Made by a program: the position numbers and the translations under genes. Shown here in pieces: positions 1 through 8,906 of a stretch of DNA of 64,000 bases (positions within the stretch are counted from its first letter, which is position 1; each line of letters begins with the position of its first letter). Below the pieces are notes generated by a model that saw only the letters and a list, made by a program, of their open reading frames with translations, was not told the DNA's origin and searched no databases. The stretch comes from Sphingomonas leidyi (GTDB lineage: Bacteria > Pseudomonadota > Alphaproteobacteria > Sphingomonadales > Sphingomonadaceae). The stretch lies in contig NZ_JAASQV010000007.1 of NCBI RefSeq assembly GCF_011761945.1, forward strand, positions 1 to 64,000, written 5' to 3'.

Positions 1-110
1 CAGTTCCGCCCCTTCAGCGCCGCATCCAGCTTCTCGATCAGCAACGGCACGTTCGCGCGCTCGTTGAACGTCGGGATGACAACTGCCAGCTCGAGCTGAT
101 CGGGGATCAC
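1..110 (-). CDS. Family 2 glycosyltransferase, N-terminal fragment
   Basis: Only about the first 36 codons lie in the window; the gene runs off the left edge. Read from a GTG at 110, the peptide contains VVIPTFNER followed by a leucine-rich helix. This is the first beta strand and nucleotide-binding start of GT-A family 2 glycosyltransferases such as dolichol-phosphate mannosyltransferase-like enzymes. The GTG overlaps the leuB stop as GTGA, so the gene is probably translationally coupled to leuB. The sugar and acceptor cannot be told from this fragment. Confidence 0.75.
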   Translation of the reverse strand, partial: MIPDQLELAVVIPTFNERANVPLLIEKLDAALKGRN

Positions 111-1159
111 GCGAGTTCCCTGAGCACCGCGTCGCCCATCTCGGTGGTCGACAGCGATCCGCCGAGATCCGCCGTCCGCGCGCCGGCGGCAAGCGCCGCC
201 GCGACGGCGGCCTCCACCGTCTGCGCCGCGTCCTCGTTGCCGAGCGAATGGCGCAGCAGCATCGCCGCGGAAAGGATCGCCGCACACGGGTTCGCCTTGC
301 CGGTGCCCGCAATGTCCGGCGCCGAGCCGTGGATCGGCTCGTACATGCCGTTGTCGCCGCTCCAGGCGCGCAGCGAGGCCGAGGGCAGCATGCCGATCGA
401 GCCGGCGCACATGCTCGCCTGGTCAGAGAGGATATCGCCGAACAGGTTGCCGGTGACGATCACGTCGAACGCCGCCGGCGCGCGCACCAGCTGCATCGCG
501 GCATTGTCGACATACATGTGCGTGAGCTGGACCTCGGGATATTCGGTCGCCAGCTCGTTGACGACGTCGCGCCAGAGCTGCGACGTCTCGAGCACGTTCG
601 CCTTGTCGACCGAGCAGAGCTTCTTCCGGCGGCGCTTGGCCATCTCGAAGCCGACCCGGGCGATGCGCTCCACCTCCGCCTCGTTGTAGCTCATGATGTC
701 GAAGCCCTGGCGCAGGCCCTCGGCATCGTGCCGCCGGCCCTTCTCGCCGAAATAGACGTCGCCCACCAGCTCGCGGACGATGACCAGGTCGAGCCCCGCC
801 ACCCTTTCGGGCTTGAGCGGCGAGGCATCGGCCAGCGCCGGGAACAGCGTCGCCGGGCGAATGTTCGCGAAGAGCTGCAGCTCGCGGCGCAGGCCGAGCA
901 GCGCCGCCTCGGGGCGCAGCCGCCGCTCCAGCGCCTCGAAGCGCGGATCGCCGATCGCGCCGAACAGCACGGCATCGGCCTTCTTGGCGAGGTCGAGCGT
1001 CTCCTGCGGCAGCGGGCGCCCCGTCACCAGATAGGCCGCGCCGCCCACAGGCGCCTCCGCAAAGTCGAGGCCCAGCGCCAGCGCTTCCAGCACGCGGCGC
1101 GCCTCGCGCGTAACTTCCGGCCCGATCCCGTCACCGGGCAGAACAGCAATCAGTGGCAA
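107..1159 (-). CDS. leuB: 3-isopropylmalate dehydrogenase
   Basis: Catalyses the NAD-dependent oxidative decarboxylation of 3-isopropylmalate in cytosolic leucine biosynthesis. The protein is 350 residues, normal for the family. Visible motifs are the N-terminal GDGIGPEV, the catalytic Tyr region VYFGEKG, the KANVLETSQLW lysine segment, the YVDNAAMQL and GNLFGDILSD metal/substrate segments, and the NAD-binding EPIHGSAPDIAG. The start is a TTG at 1159 preceded by GGGGAG at a 6-nt spacing; the ATG just upstream is out of frame and hits a stop within five codons. It lies downstream of recO on the same strand and overlaps the next gene by four bases. Confidence 0.97.
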   Translation of the reverse strand: MPLIAVLPGDGIGPEVTREARRVLEALALGLDFAEAPVGGAAYLVTGRPLPQETLDLAKKADAVLFGAIGDPRFEALERRLRPEAALLGLRRELQLFANIRPATLFPALADASPLKPERVAGLDLVIVRELVGDVYFGEKGRRHDAEGLRQGFDIMSYNEAEVERIARVGFEMAKRRRKKLCSVDKANVLETSQLWRDVVNELATEYPEVQLTHMYVDNAAMQLVRAPAAFDVIVTGNLFGDILSDQASMCAGSIGMLPSASLRAWSGDNGMYEPIHGSAPDIAGTGKANPCAAILSAAMLLRHSLGNEDAAQTVEAAVAAALAAGARTADLGGSLSTTEMGDAVLRELA

Positions 1160-1207
1160 TTCATGCTCCCCACGTCGTCGTCGCCTGCTTTGCCGCCCTT
1201 GCGCCCG

Positions 1208-1939
1208 TCACGCAACAGCGCGCTTCAGCCGATCGACCAGCCGGGCCCGCGCCGCGAGCAGTTCGGCGCCCTTTCCGATCAGCAGGTCGCGCTCGAGGAA
1301 ATGGCCGGTGAGCCGGAAGCCGTCGAGGATATCGCCCCATCCGGCCTCGCCGCCCTCGACCAGGAAGCGCGGCAGCCGGAGCAGCCGATCCGCATAGCCT
1401 TCCGCCCCGATCCGGCTCACCGCGATGCCGCTCCTGGGGCTGACATAGGCAAGATCGTCGTTGCGGCCGGTGGCGGCGCAATGCTCGAGGTCGAGCCCGA
1501 AGCCGAGCTCGGCGAGCAGCAGCAGCTCGTAGCGGACCATCGCCACCGCCCAGCCCCGCGCCGCCGGCGCCGCCTCGATCGCGGCGAGCACGCCGCTCAG
1601 TGCGTCGTAGAGCCGCGGATAGGGCAGCCCCTCGGGCAGGGCGAAGGCGGAAAGTGCGGTCGCCCACTGGAAGGCGGCGGCGGGCAGGGCTTCGGAGAAC
1701 ATCGCCGCGCGGCTGTGGAGCAGCTCCACCGTCAACCCGGCCAGCGCATCTTCGGTCCGCGAACGCCACTCGCCCTGCACCAGGTTCGCCGGCTGGAGCA
1801 CCGGCCGCAGCGCCCGCCCATGCCCGCCACGGACATAGCCGGGCTGCACGCCGTGATCCTCCGTGAACGCCCGCACGATCGCGCCATGCTCGCCATGCGC
1901 GCGAACGGAGAGGATGACGGCTTCGGCGCGAAGATGCAT
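1208..1939 (-). CDS. recO: DNA repair protein RecO
   Basis: RecO works with RecF and RecR to load RecA on SSB-coated single-stranded DNA. The 243-residue protein opens with the OB-fold segment typical of RecO (EAVILSVRAHGEHGAIVRAFTEDHG), followed by the helical middle with PYPRLYDALSG and RYELLLLAELGFGLDL. The paired zinc cysteines found in many RecO proteins are not seen; one Cys remains in the equivalent HCAATG segment and is followed by the conserved AYVSPRSG. It sits between an acetyltransferase gene and leuB on the minus strand. Confidence 0.93.
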   Translation of the reverse strand: MHLRAEAVILSVRAHGEHGAIVRAFTEDHGVQPGYVRGGHGRALRPVLQPANLVQGEWRSRTEDALAGLTVELLHSRAAMFSEALPAAAFQWATALSAFALPEGLPYPRLYDALSGVLAAIEAAPAARGWAVAMVRYELLLLAELGFGLDLEHCAATGRNDDLAYVSPRSGIAVSRIGAEGYADRLLRLPRFLVEGGEAGWGDILDGFRLTGHFLERDLLIGKGAELLAARARLVDRLKRAVA

Positions 1940-1954
1940 GGGACTGCTATATAA

Positions 1955-1984
1955 TTCCTCTCCCGAGCTTGTCTCGGGGAGGAA
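1955..1984 (-). terminator. Stem-loop after the acetyltransferase gene
   Basis: An inverted repeat of about 12 bp (left arm 1955-1967, right arm 1973-1984, loop CTTGT, one bulge) lies directly after the stop codon of the acetyltransferase gene and just before recO. It could act as a terminator or attenuator; there is no long T-run. Confidence 0.55.
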
Positions 1985-2929
1985 TCAGGATCCCCGGCGC
2001 ACCTTCTTCGCCAGCGTCTCCAGCCCCACCCGCTTCACCAGCGCCTTCACGCCGGCGACGCCGCGGTTGAACCCGCCCAGCGCCGCCATCGTCACCCGAT
2101 TGGCCAGCGACGGGCGCAGCAGGAACAGGTCGACGCACGCCACGCCGCCCGTGGCGAACTGGCGCTTGTGCTGGCCCTCGCCCTCGGTGAAGTCGAAGCG
2201 GGCGAACTTCCCCTCCTCGAACAGCTCGCGCATCGCTTCGAGCTGGAGCACCGCGCCGGGCGAAAGATCGTTGAACGCCGGATCATGGCCGACATGGGCG
2301 TAGATCACCACGCCACCCTCGATCACCGGGCAATAGAGATACGCGGCCGGCTCGCCCGCGACGTAGAGCAGCCAGGCGCGTACCTGGTCGGCGGCGCCCT
2401 GGGCGAGCATCGTCGCGATGAACTCCGGACTGTCCGGCAGGCCCGAGCCGAGCAACCGCTCCTGATAGGTTCGCAACGAGATCCGACGGGCGACGTCGTG
2501 GAAGGCCTCCAGTTCGTGCGGCCCGCGAAAGGCGCGCACATCGAGCTCGCCGCCGCTTTCCGCCGCGATCTTCCTGGCCTTGCGCTTGATGCCCTGGCGG
2601 GCGTTGGACGAGAGCCCGTTCCACCAGGCATCGAACCCCATCCCGAAATCGGCGAAATAGCGCGTGTAGCGCTGCCGGATGAAGGGCAGCATGTCGCCCG
2701 ATGCGTTCACCAGCGCCGGCACCAGATGCTCGGGCAGCGACGTGACGACATAGCCATGCGCCTCGCGCGGCAAGGGGGGCAGCACCGGCAACCGATCGGC
2801 CCGCGCCTGGTCGAGCGTCAGCGGAATGCGCACCAGGTGGCGCTGGATCGTCGCCAGCGTGCGCGCGCCGATCTCGAACTTCAGGCTGGTGGGCCTGGCC
2901 TGGGGCGCTTCGGCGGCAACGTCGCTCAT
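1985..2929 (-). CDS. GNAT/FemAB-like acetyltransferase
   Basis: A 314-residue protein resembling the BioF2/FemAB-type acyltransferases that modify envelope or capsule components. Recognisable parts are a helical FDAWWNGLSSNARQGIKRK segment, which matches the loop common in this family, the core beta strands VRAWLLYVAGEPAAYLYCP and GGVVIYAHVGHDP, and FDFTEGEGQHKRQFATGG near the C-terminus. The start was placed at the ATG at 2929, five bases after the upstream deacetylase stop; a longer frame upstream overlaps that gene and looks like shadow sequence. The tight spacing suggests the two act on the same substrate, perhaps a surface polysaccharide (inference). Confidence 0.8.
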   Translation of the reverse strand: MSDVAAEAPQARPTSLKFEIGARTLATIQRHLVRIPLTLDQARADRLPVLPPLPREAHGYVVTSLPEHLVPALVNASGDMLPFIRQRYTRYFADFGMGFDAWWNGLSSNARQGIKRKARKIAAESGGELDVRAFRGPHELEAFHDVARRISLRTYQERLLGSGLPDSPEFIATMLAQGAADQVRAWLLYVAGEPAAYLYCPVIEGGVVIYAHVGHDPAFNDLSPGAVLQLEAMRELFEEGKFARFDFTEGEGQHKRQFATGGVACVDLFLLRPSLANRVTMAALGGFNRGVAGVKALVKRVGLETLAKKVRRGS

Positions 2930-2934
2930 CGCGT

Positions 2935-3891
2935 TCACGCGGCACGCTCCTCGACCAGGTTCGACCAGAGCTGCTCGGCCTGGCGCCAGCGCGTGCGCAA
3001 CAGGCTCGGGCCGAGCGGCACATCCTCCTGCCCGAGCGCCATTCTCGGCCTGTCGGCGAAATGTTCGGTCACCAGAACCCCCCGGCGGCTGGCCAGCATG
3101 CGGCACAGCGCTTCGAAGCGACGCACATGCACGGCGTTAGGCCGCGTCCCGGCACGATTTGCAAGCTCGAAGCCATGGCTCACGATCGTCACCGCCGCAT
3201 GGCTGCGCACCACGGCATGGTCGAGTGCCGCGCGCATCTCGCCGGCGGAGAGTGCGCAGATCTGGAAATGGCGCAGATGTCCGGCGCGGTCCTCGATCAG
3301 CGTGACCGGCACCTCGATGATCCCGCGATGGGCGATCGGCGCAATCTGGCGCGGCTCCAGCCCGATCGCGCTCGGCCAGGGATGTTCGGAGCCGTTATGG
3401 CTGGAATCATATTCGAAGCCGAGCTGGGCCAGCGCGCCCAGCGTGTCGTCGCTCGCCGAATAGCTGCCCGAGCGGAACGCGACCGGTTCGGCGGCGCCGC
3501 AGGCGACCAGCATGTCCGATGCGCCCGCGAGCAGTTCCACCTGCTCGTCGAAGCTATAGTCGATCAGCTCGAACGCGCCATAGGTCGCGCCCTTGTCGCC
3601 CGCATGCGCGCCGGTCCAGTTGGGATGGAGGTGCAGCTGCACTTCCTGCCCCGCCTCCAGGATCGCGCCGACCACGCGCCGGATCGGGTCGAGCCCATAG
3701 ACCAGCGCCGGCATCGGATCGACGAAGAAACAGGCCTTGAGGCCGTGCCGGGCAAGCTGCTCCAGCTGCCAGGCGACGCCCACATTGGCGGGCTCCAGCG
3801 AGCGCTGGACGATCGTGTCGACATCGAGCCCGGCGACATGGTGTCGCCACATGATCTCGGTATCGATCGTGATGAAGACCCGGGTAGCCAT
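2935..3891 (-). CDS. Polysaccharide deacetylase-like protein (NodB superfamily)
   Basis: A 318-residue protein with motifs of the NodB/carbohydrate esterase 4 fold: TIDTE near the N-terminus (metal-binding acid), the HLHPNW histidine motif near residue 95, and FRSGSYSAS (R-x-G-x-Y type) near residue 150. Such enzymes remove acetyl groups from sugars in a metal-dependent way. No signal peptide is visible, so it may act in the cytoplasm or on a membrane-linked intermediate. The start is the ATG at 3891 because the open frame upstream runs into the next gene's end. It is transcribed with the acetyltransferase five bases downstream. Confidence 0.8.
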   Translation of the reverse strand: MATRVFITIDTEIMWRHHVAGLDVDTIVQRSLEPANVGVAWQLEQLARHGLKACFFVDPMPALVYGLDPIRRVVGAILEAGQEVQLHLHPNWTGAHAGDKGATYGAFELIDYSFDEQVELLAGASDMLVACGAAEPVAFRSGSYSASDDTLGALAQLGFEYDSSHNGSEHPWPSAIGLEPRQIAPIAHRGIIEVPVTLIEDRAGHLRHFQICALSAGEMRAALDHAVVRSHAAVTIVSHGFELANRAGTRPNAVHVRRFEALCRMLASRRGVLVTEHFADRPRMALGQEDVPLGPSLLRTRWRQAEQLWSNLVEERAA

Positions 3892-3943
3892 GGTGCCCGA
3901 GTATCGCACGGGCATGAAGAAATGCCGAATGCCCGCTCGGGGA

Positions 3944-6739
3944 TCAGGGCTTGATCCCGTAGCGGGCAAAATCCTCGTTGACCTGGGGGAAGAGCAGCTC
4001 GGCCTCGGCCAGGGCGGCATCCCCTGCCTTGGCATCGCCGGTCCGCCGCAGGATCAGGCCGCGCAGGAACAGGCTGTTCGCGGCTGCCGGCCGCTGCTCC
4101 AGCGCCGCATTGATATCGGCCAGCGCCTCCTCGAACCGGCGCATCCGGAAATAGACCAGGGCCCGGCTGTCGAGCGCCGCCGCCGCGGCGCCGCCCGATC
4201 CCAGCTCGATCGCGCGGGTGCAGTCCTTCAGGGCGGTATCGAGCTGGACGTCCAGCGTGCCCTTGATCCAGCAGCGCCCGTTGAGGAAGCCGGCATTGCC
4301 CGGCCGCTTCGCGATCGCCGCGTCAAGGGCCGCCAATGCGCCCGCGGCATCGCGGGCATGGCCCAGCGCGGCTCCCTTGGCCGCCAGCAGGTCCGGCTGG
4401 TTCTCGCCTTCCTCGTCGATCCTGGGCTGGAGCAGAGCCAGCGCTTCGTCCAGACGGCCGAGCTTGGCGAGTTCGCTCGCCAGCGCATAGAGCGTGCCGG
4501 TGTTGCCCGGATCGAGTTCCTGCGCCGCACGCAGATCGGCGAGCGACTCCGCCTTGTGCCCGAGCGCCCGGTGCAGCGCGGCGCGTTCGCGATAGGTCGC
4601 GGCCGTTGCCTGCATGCCGATCGCCTTGTCGAAATCGGCCAGCGCCTTCTGGCGCTCGAAGATCTTGGCCAGGAAGCGTGCCCGCGCGAGATAGCGCGAA
4701 ACGTCCTCGGGCTTCTCGGCGATATAGGCGGCATAGCGCGCGAGCACCTTGTCGTACTTGCCGGCGCGCTTGGCGGCCTCCACCCCGCGCCATGGGCCCG
4801 GTGCGCCCGGCAGCGTCCGCACGCGCAGCACGCGGTTGTTGAGCTCGGCAAGCTTCGCGCGCGCCGCGGGGATCTCCGCCGGGGCAATCTCGGCCCCGGT
4901 CTGCGCATCCTCGGTATCGATCGAAAGCAGGCCGCCGGCCAGCGTCGCCCGGCGCACGACTCGCTTGCCGCCCGGCAAGGTGGCGTCGAGCGCGGCATCG
5001 CCCTCCAGCACATAGCCGCCCATTTCCGGCAGCCGCACCCGCATCGCGTTCGAGGTGCGCATCGGATTGCCCGTGGCGATCGGAATGTCCTTCCAGTTCG
5101 CCCGGGTGCGATCGGGAATCTGATAGGCGATCGGCGCCGCGGCATCGAGCCGGAAGCGCCCATCCTGGTACCGCCAGCTCCGATTCAGGATGCCGGACAA
5201 CGCGATCGTCGCCGTGCCGCTCGCCTCGTCGAAGCTCACGTCGCTGCCGGTGAGCAGCATGTCCTGGCCGAACGCGGGCACGAGATTGCGGAACATGTCC
5301 AGCAGGCTCTCCTTGCTGCGCAGGCCCATCAACGCCTTCAGCCCGCCCTCGGCGGCGCCACGCGTCGTCACTTTCATTTCGAACGGTGCCGGAACATCGA
5401 TGCCGCCGGTCAGGTCGATATCGAACACAGTCGCCCCGGTCGCGCGTACCGGCGCGCGGGCCGGCACCTGCAGCAACCCCGCCCCCTCGGCGCGCAATGG
5501 CAGCACCCAGTCGAAGGGCAGCACATCGTCTATGTCCTCCAGGCGCGTGCCCGTGCCCGTCCCGTCGAGCCACAGCAGCTGGCCGCCCACCCTGGCGAGC
5601 ACGAAGACATGGTTGAAGGCAGCGGGCGATGCGAGCCGCTCGGCGACCAGATCGCCATTGGCCAGATTCGCCGTCGCCGGCTCTGCCTCGATCCCCAGTT
5701 CGCGGAGGATGGCGAGCAGCAGCAGCGTCTTCGCCTTGCAATCCCCGTATTTGGTCGTCCAGGTCTCGGCGGGCGTCTGCGGCACGTAATTGCCATTGTC
5801 CATGCCGCGGAACAGGTAGCGCACCTTGCCCTGCACCAGGGCCAGCGCCGCCGCCGTGCGCTTGCGCGGGTCCTTCTCCGCCGCCGCGATCTTCGCCACT
5901 TCCGCGGCCAGCGCGCTGCCGGGGGCGATCAGCCCGTCGACGCGATAGAGCGGCGCCATCGCCTTGGAGACGGATTGCCAGTCGGCAAAGGTCGTCGCCT
6001 CCGCGATCGGCGGCCTTGCGAACCGCCCCGGCATGCGCGCGGGCATCTCCGGCTGCCGGGCGACCGGCAGCTTGAACACCAGCTCGTGCCACCCGCCCGC
6101 ATCGCGCACCTGCGGCTCGGCCCCCACCGGATAGGTCTTCCACTTCACTGCCTGGCCCGTAGGCCACAGCAGCCGCGTCCGCACGAAGCCGACCTTGATG
6201 GGCTCGGCGACGACCGGCCCCACGATCACCGCATTGCCGCCGAGAGCTGGATCCCTCATGGTGACCGAATAGCGCAGGTCGAGCACGTCGCCGACCTGCA
6301 GCCCCTCCACTGCCAGGGTGGCAGTGAGCCGGCCGTCGAACTTCATCTCGTCGAGCCCCTGCTCGCGCCGCAATACCGTGAAGCTCTTGCCCTTCAGCGC
6401 ATCGATCCGCTTGCCGCCGCGCAGGATATCGACACCGTGCACGATCAGGTCGCCATGCGCCGGATGCCATTCGAGGTTGATGGTGCCCGCCTGCGAAACC
6501 GCCAGGATCGAAGCGAGGCGGGTAGCGCGCTCGTAATAGGTCCAGCTCTGCCCGTCTGCGATGCGGGCCTGCACATCGCCGATGACCATCGCCGGCGCGT
6601 CATCGGTCAGGCCGGTGGCTGCGGGTTCGGGCGCCAGCCGCACCCAATCGGGCACCGGCTGGTAGAGCGGCTTCTCGCCGGCATGCGCCACTCCGGACGC
6701 GCCAAGGAACAGGATCGACGCCAGCGCATTGCGGTACAT
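3944..6739 (-). CDS. Exported DUF3857/transglutaminase-like protein with TPR repeats
   Basis: 931 residues with an N-terminal signal peptide ending near VAHAG. The first 250 or so residues fit DUF3857. The next region is a transglutaminase-like core with the papain-like motif KYGDCKAKTLLL (catalytic Cys in GDCKAK) and NHVFVLARVGGQLLWLDGTGTG carrying the His and Asp positions. The last third is a run of TPR-like helix pairs (YAAYIAEKPEDVSRYLARA, LRAAQELDPGNTGTLYALA, INAALEQRPAAANSLFLRG). This architecture is common in sphingomonads and Bacteroidetes; its substrate is not known. A GGGGGG ribosome-binding site precedes the ATG at 6739. It lies between uvrC and the deacetylase gene. Confidence 0.88.
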   Translation of the reverse strand: MYRNALASILFLGASGVAHAGEKPLYQPVPDWVRLAPEPAATGLTDDAPAMVIGDVQARIADGQSWTYYERATRLASILAVSQAGTINLEWHPAHGDLIVHGVDILRGGKRIDALKGKSFTVLRREQGLDEMKFDGRLTATLAVEGLQVGDVLDLRYSVTMRDPALGGNAVIVGPVVAEPIKVGFVRTRLLWPTGQAVKWKTYPVGAEPQVRDAGGWHELVFKLPVARQPEMPARMPGRFARPPIAEATTFADWQSVSKAMAPLYRVDGLIAPGSALAAEVAKIAAAEKDPRKRTAAALALVQGKVRYLFRGMDNGNYVPQTPAETWTTKYGDCKAKTLLLLAILRELGIEAEPATANLANGDLVAERLASPAAFNHVFVLARVGGQLLWLDGTGTGTRLEDIDDVLPFDWVLPLRAEGAGLLQVPARAPVRATGATVFDIDLTGGIDVPAPFEMKVTTRGAAEGGLKALMGLRSKESLLDMFRNLVPAFGQDMLLTGSDVSFDEASGTATIALSGILNRSWRYQDGRFRLDAAAPIAYQIPDRTRANWKDIPIATGNPMRTSNAMRVRLPEMGGYVLEGDAALDATLPGGKRVVRRATLAGGLLSIDTEDAQTGAEIAPAEIPAARAKLAELNNRVLRVRTLPGAPGPWRGVEAAKRAGKYDKVLARYAAYIAEKPEDVSRYLARARFLAKIFERQKALADFDKAIGMQATAATYRERAALHRALGHKAESLADLRAAQELDPGNTGTLYALASELAKLGRLDEALALLQPRIDEEGENQPDLLAAKGAALGHARDAAGALAALDAAIAKRPGNAGFLNGRCWIKGTLDVQLDTALKDCTRAIELGSGGAAAAALDSRALVYFRMRRFEEALADINAALEQRPAAANSLFLRGLILRRTGDAKAGDAALAEAELLFPQVNEDFARYGIKP

Positions 6740-6836
6740 GAGAACCCCCCGTTTTCGCCGCCGTATCTAGCCTTTCCAGGGATCGCGGCAAGCCGGCCCG
6801 CGCGAAGATTTCGCACGGAAATCGTGCGGAAAATAT

Positions 6837-8759
6837 TTATCGCATATGAAAATGATCGTAGATCTGCTGCGCGACTCCCGCGCTTACGCCGGGCGCCTTC
6901 TGCAGATCCTCGAGGCTTGCCGCACGTACCGCCCGCGCCGTGCCGAAATGCATCAGCAGCGCCTTCTTGCGCGCCGGGCCGATCCCGGGAACTTCGTCGA
7001 GCGGGCTCGCTCCGATCGCCTTGGCGCGCTTTTGCCGATGGGCGCCGATCGCAAAGCGGTGGACCTCGTCGCGCAGCCGCTGGAGATAGAAGAGCACCGG
7101 CGAATTGACCGGCAGCATCAGCTCGCGCCCGTCCATCCGGTGGAAAACCTCGCGTCCGTCGCGGCCGTGGTGCGGGCCCTTGGCGACGCCGACCAGGCAC
7201 ACGTCCTCGATGCCCAGGTCCTCCAGCACTGCCCGGGCGGCATTCAGCTGCCCGCGCCCGCCGTCGAGCAGCACCAGGTCGGGCCAGCTCCCGCCCTGCC
7301 GGTCGGGGTCCTCGTCCTGCGCGCGGGCGAAGCGGCGGGCAAGGACTTCGCGCATCATCCCGTAATCGTCGCCCGGCACGGTCTCGGCGCGCTTGATGTT
7401 GAACTTGCGATACTGGTTCTTCTGGAAGCCCTCGGGCCCCGCGACCACCATCGCGCCCAGCGCATTGGTGCCCTGGATATGGCTGTTGTCATACACTTCG
7501 ATCCGCTCGGGGCTTTCGGGCAGTTCGAAGATGTCGGCGATCTCGGCCAGCAGCCTGGCCTGGGTCGTCCCCTCGGCCAGTCGCCGGTCGAGCGCTTCCG
7601 CCGCATTGCGCGTCGCCTGTTCCAGCAGCCGCCGCCGCGGCCCTCGCTGCGGCACGCCCAGCGCCACCTTGTGCCCGGCGCGTTCCCGAAGCGCCTCGGC
7701 CAGCAGCGCGGCCTCCGCCAGGTCGCGATCGACGAAGATCGTCCGGGGCGGCGGCACTTCCTCGTAGAATTGCATCAGGAAGGCCGAGAGCACTTCGTCC
7801 TCGGACACGTCGTTGGTGTGCGCGGGGAAGAAGCTGCGATGCCCCCAATTCTGCCCGCCGCGGATGAAGAAGGCCTGGATGCCCATCACGCCGCCCTTGC
7901 AGGCGAGCGCGAAGATGTCGGCATCGCCCACGCCCTCGGCGTTGATCGCCTGGCTGCCCTGGATGAAGGTGAGCGCCTTCAGCCGGTCGCGCAGGATCGC
8001 CGCCAGCTCGAAATCAAGAGCCTCCGCCGCCGCCTGCATCTGCGCACCGAGCTTGGCCTGCACCTGGGTCTTCTTGCCCATCAGGAAGTCGCGCGCGTCG
8101 TCGACCAGTTCCTCATAGGCCTCCGGCGTGATGCGATCGACGCACGGTGCCGAGCAGCGACGGATCTGGTAGAGCAGGCACGGCCGGTCGCGCGTGTTGA
8201 AGAAGCCGTCGGTGCAGCTCCGCAACAGGAACAGTTTCTGGAGCGCGTTCAGGGTCTTGCGCACCTGCCCCGCCCCTGCGAACGGCCCGAAATAGTCGCC
8301 CTTCACCTTGCGCGCGCCACGATGGAGCTGGATGCGCGGGAAATCATGGTCGCGCCTGAGCAGGATGAACGGGAACGATTTGTCGTCGCGCAGCAGCACA
8401 TTGTAGGGCGGTCGGAAGCGCTTGATCAGCTGGGCTTCCAGCAGCAGCGCCTCGGCCTCGTTGTTGGTGGTGACGATCGTCATCGATCGCGTCTGCGCCA
8501 CCATCCGCTGGAGCCGCTTCGAGAGCCGCTGGACCTGGGTGTAGTTGGTCACCCGGTTCTTCAGCGCCCGCGCCTTGCCCACGTACAGCACGTCGCCGCG
8601 CGCGTCCTGCATGCGATAGACGCCGGGCCGCGCCGGCAGCGTCTTGAGCACGTTGCGAATCGCCGCCACCCCGGCTTCCAGATCGGGCGCATCGGCGCCG
8701 CGCACGGCGAAGGTGGCGGTCTCTTCGTTGAAGCGGTCGGGCGCGTTGGGATCGGACAT
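6837..8759 (-). CDS. uvrC: Excinuclease ABC subunit C
   Basis: UvrC makes both incisions in UvrABC nucleotide excision repair. The 640-residue protein shows all domains in order: GIY-YIG endonuclease (GVYRM...VLYVGKAR near residues 45-65), a UVR coiled coil (AAAEALDFELAAILRDRLKAL near 235-255), the UvrC homology region with VYDNSHIQG, the RNase H-like endonuclease acid in LLDGGRGQL, and C-terminal helix-hairpin-helix motifs (VPGIGPARKKALL, APGVSAG). The N-terminal 25 residues before the GIY-YIG domain are an acidic extension. uvrA is also in this window (56438-59392). Confidence 0.98.
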   Translation of the reverse strand: MSDPNAPDRFNEETATFAVRGADAPDLEAGVAAIRNVLKTLPARPGVYRMQDARGDVLYVGKARALKNRVTNYTQVQRLSKRLQRMVAQTRSMTIVTTNNEAEALLLEAQLIKRFRPPYNVLLRDDKSFPFILLRRDHDFPRIQLHRGARKVKGDYFGPFAGAGQVRKTLNALQKLFLLRSCTDGFFNTRDRPCLLYQIRRCSAPCVDRITPEAYEELVDDARDFLMGKKTQVQAKLGAQMQAAAEALDFELAAILRDRLKALTFIQGSQAINAEGVGDADIFALACKGGVMGIQAFFIRGGQNWGHRSFFPAHTNDVSEDEVLSAFLMQFYEEVPPPRTIFVDRDLAEAALLAEALRERAGHKVALGVPQRGPRRRLLEQATRNAAEALDRRLAEGTTQARLLAEIADIFELPESPERIEVYDNSHIQGTNALGAMVVAGPEGFQKNQYRKFNIKRAETVPGDDYGMMREVLARRFARAQDEDPDRQGGSWPDLVLLDGGRGQLNAARAVLEDLGIEDVCLVGVAKGPHHGRDGREVFHRMDGRELMLPVNSPVLFYLQRLRDEVHRFAIGAHRQKRAKAIGASPLDEVPGIGPARKKALLMHFGTARAVRAASLEDLQKAPGVSAGVAQQIYDHFHMR

Positions 8760-8906
8760 CGTCGCACGGGATTTAGGCGGTGCGGAGGACGACCGCCACT
8801 CCCCTTCTCGTCATCCCGACGAAAGGCGCGATGGCGGCAGGAGAGCGCCTTGAACCGTCACGAGGATGTGCGATGCTCCGCGCACACATCTTAGGAGAGT
8901 CGTCCC

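Noticed and set aside
3737..7108. Long plus-strand open frame of more than 1,100 codons
   Set aside because: It is antisense to the DUF3857/TPR gene and reads Arg/Ala/His-rich peptide without any domain; such frames are common opposite high-GC genes.
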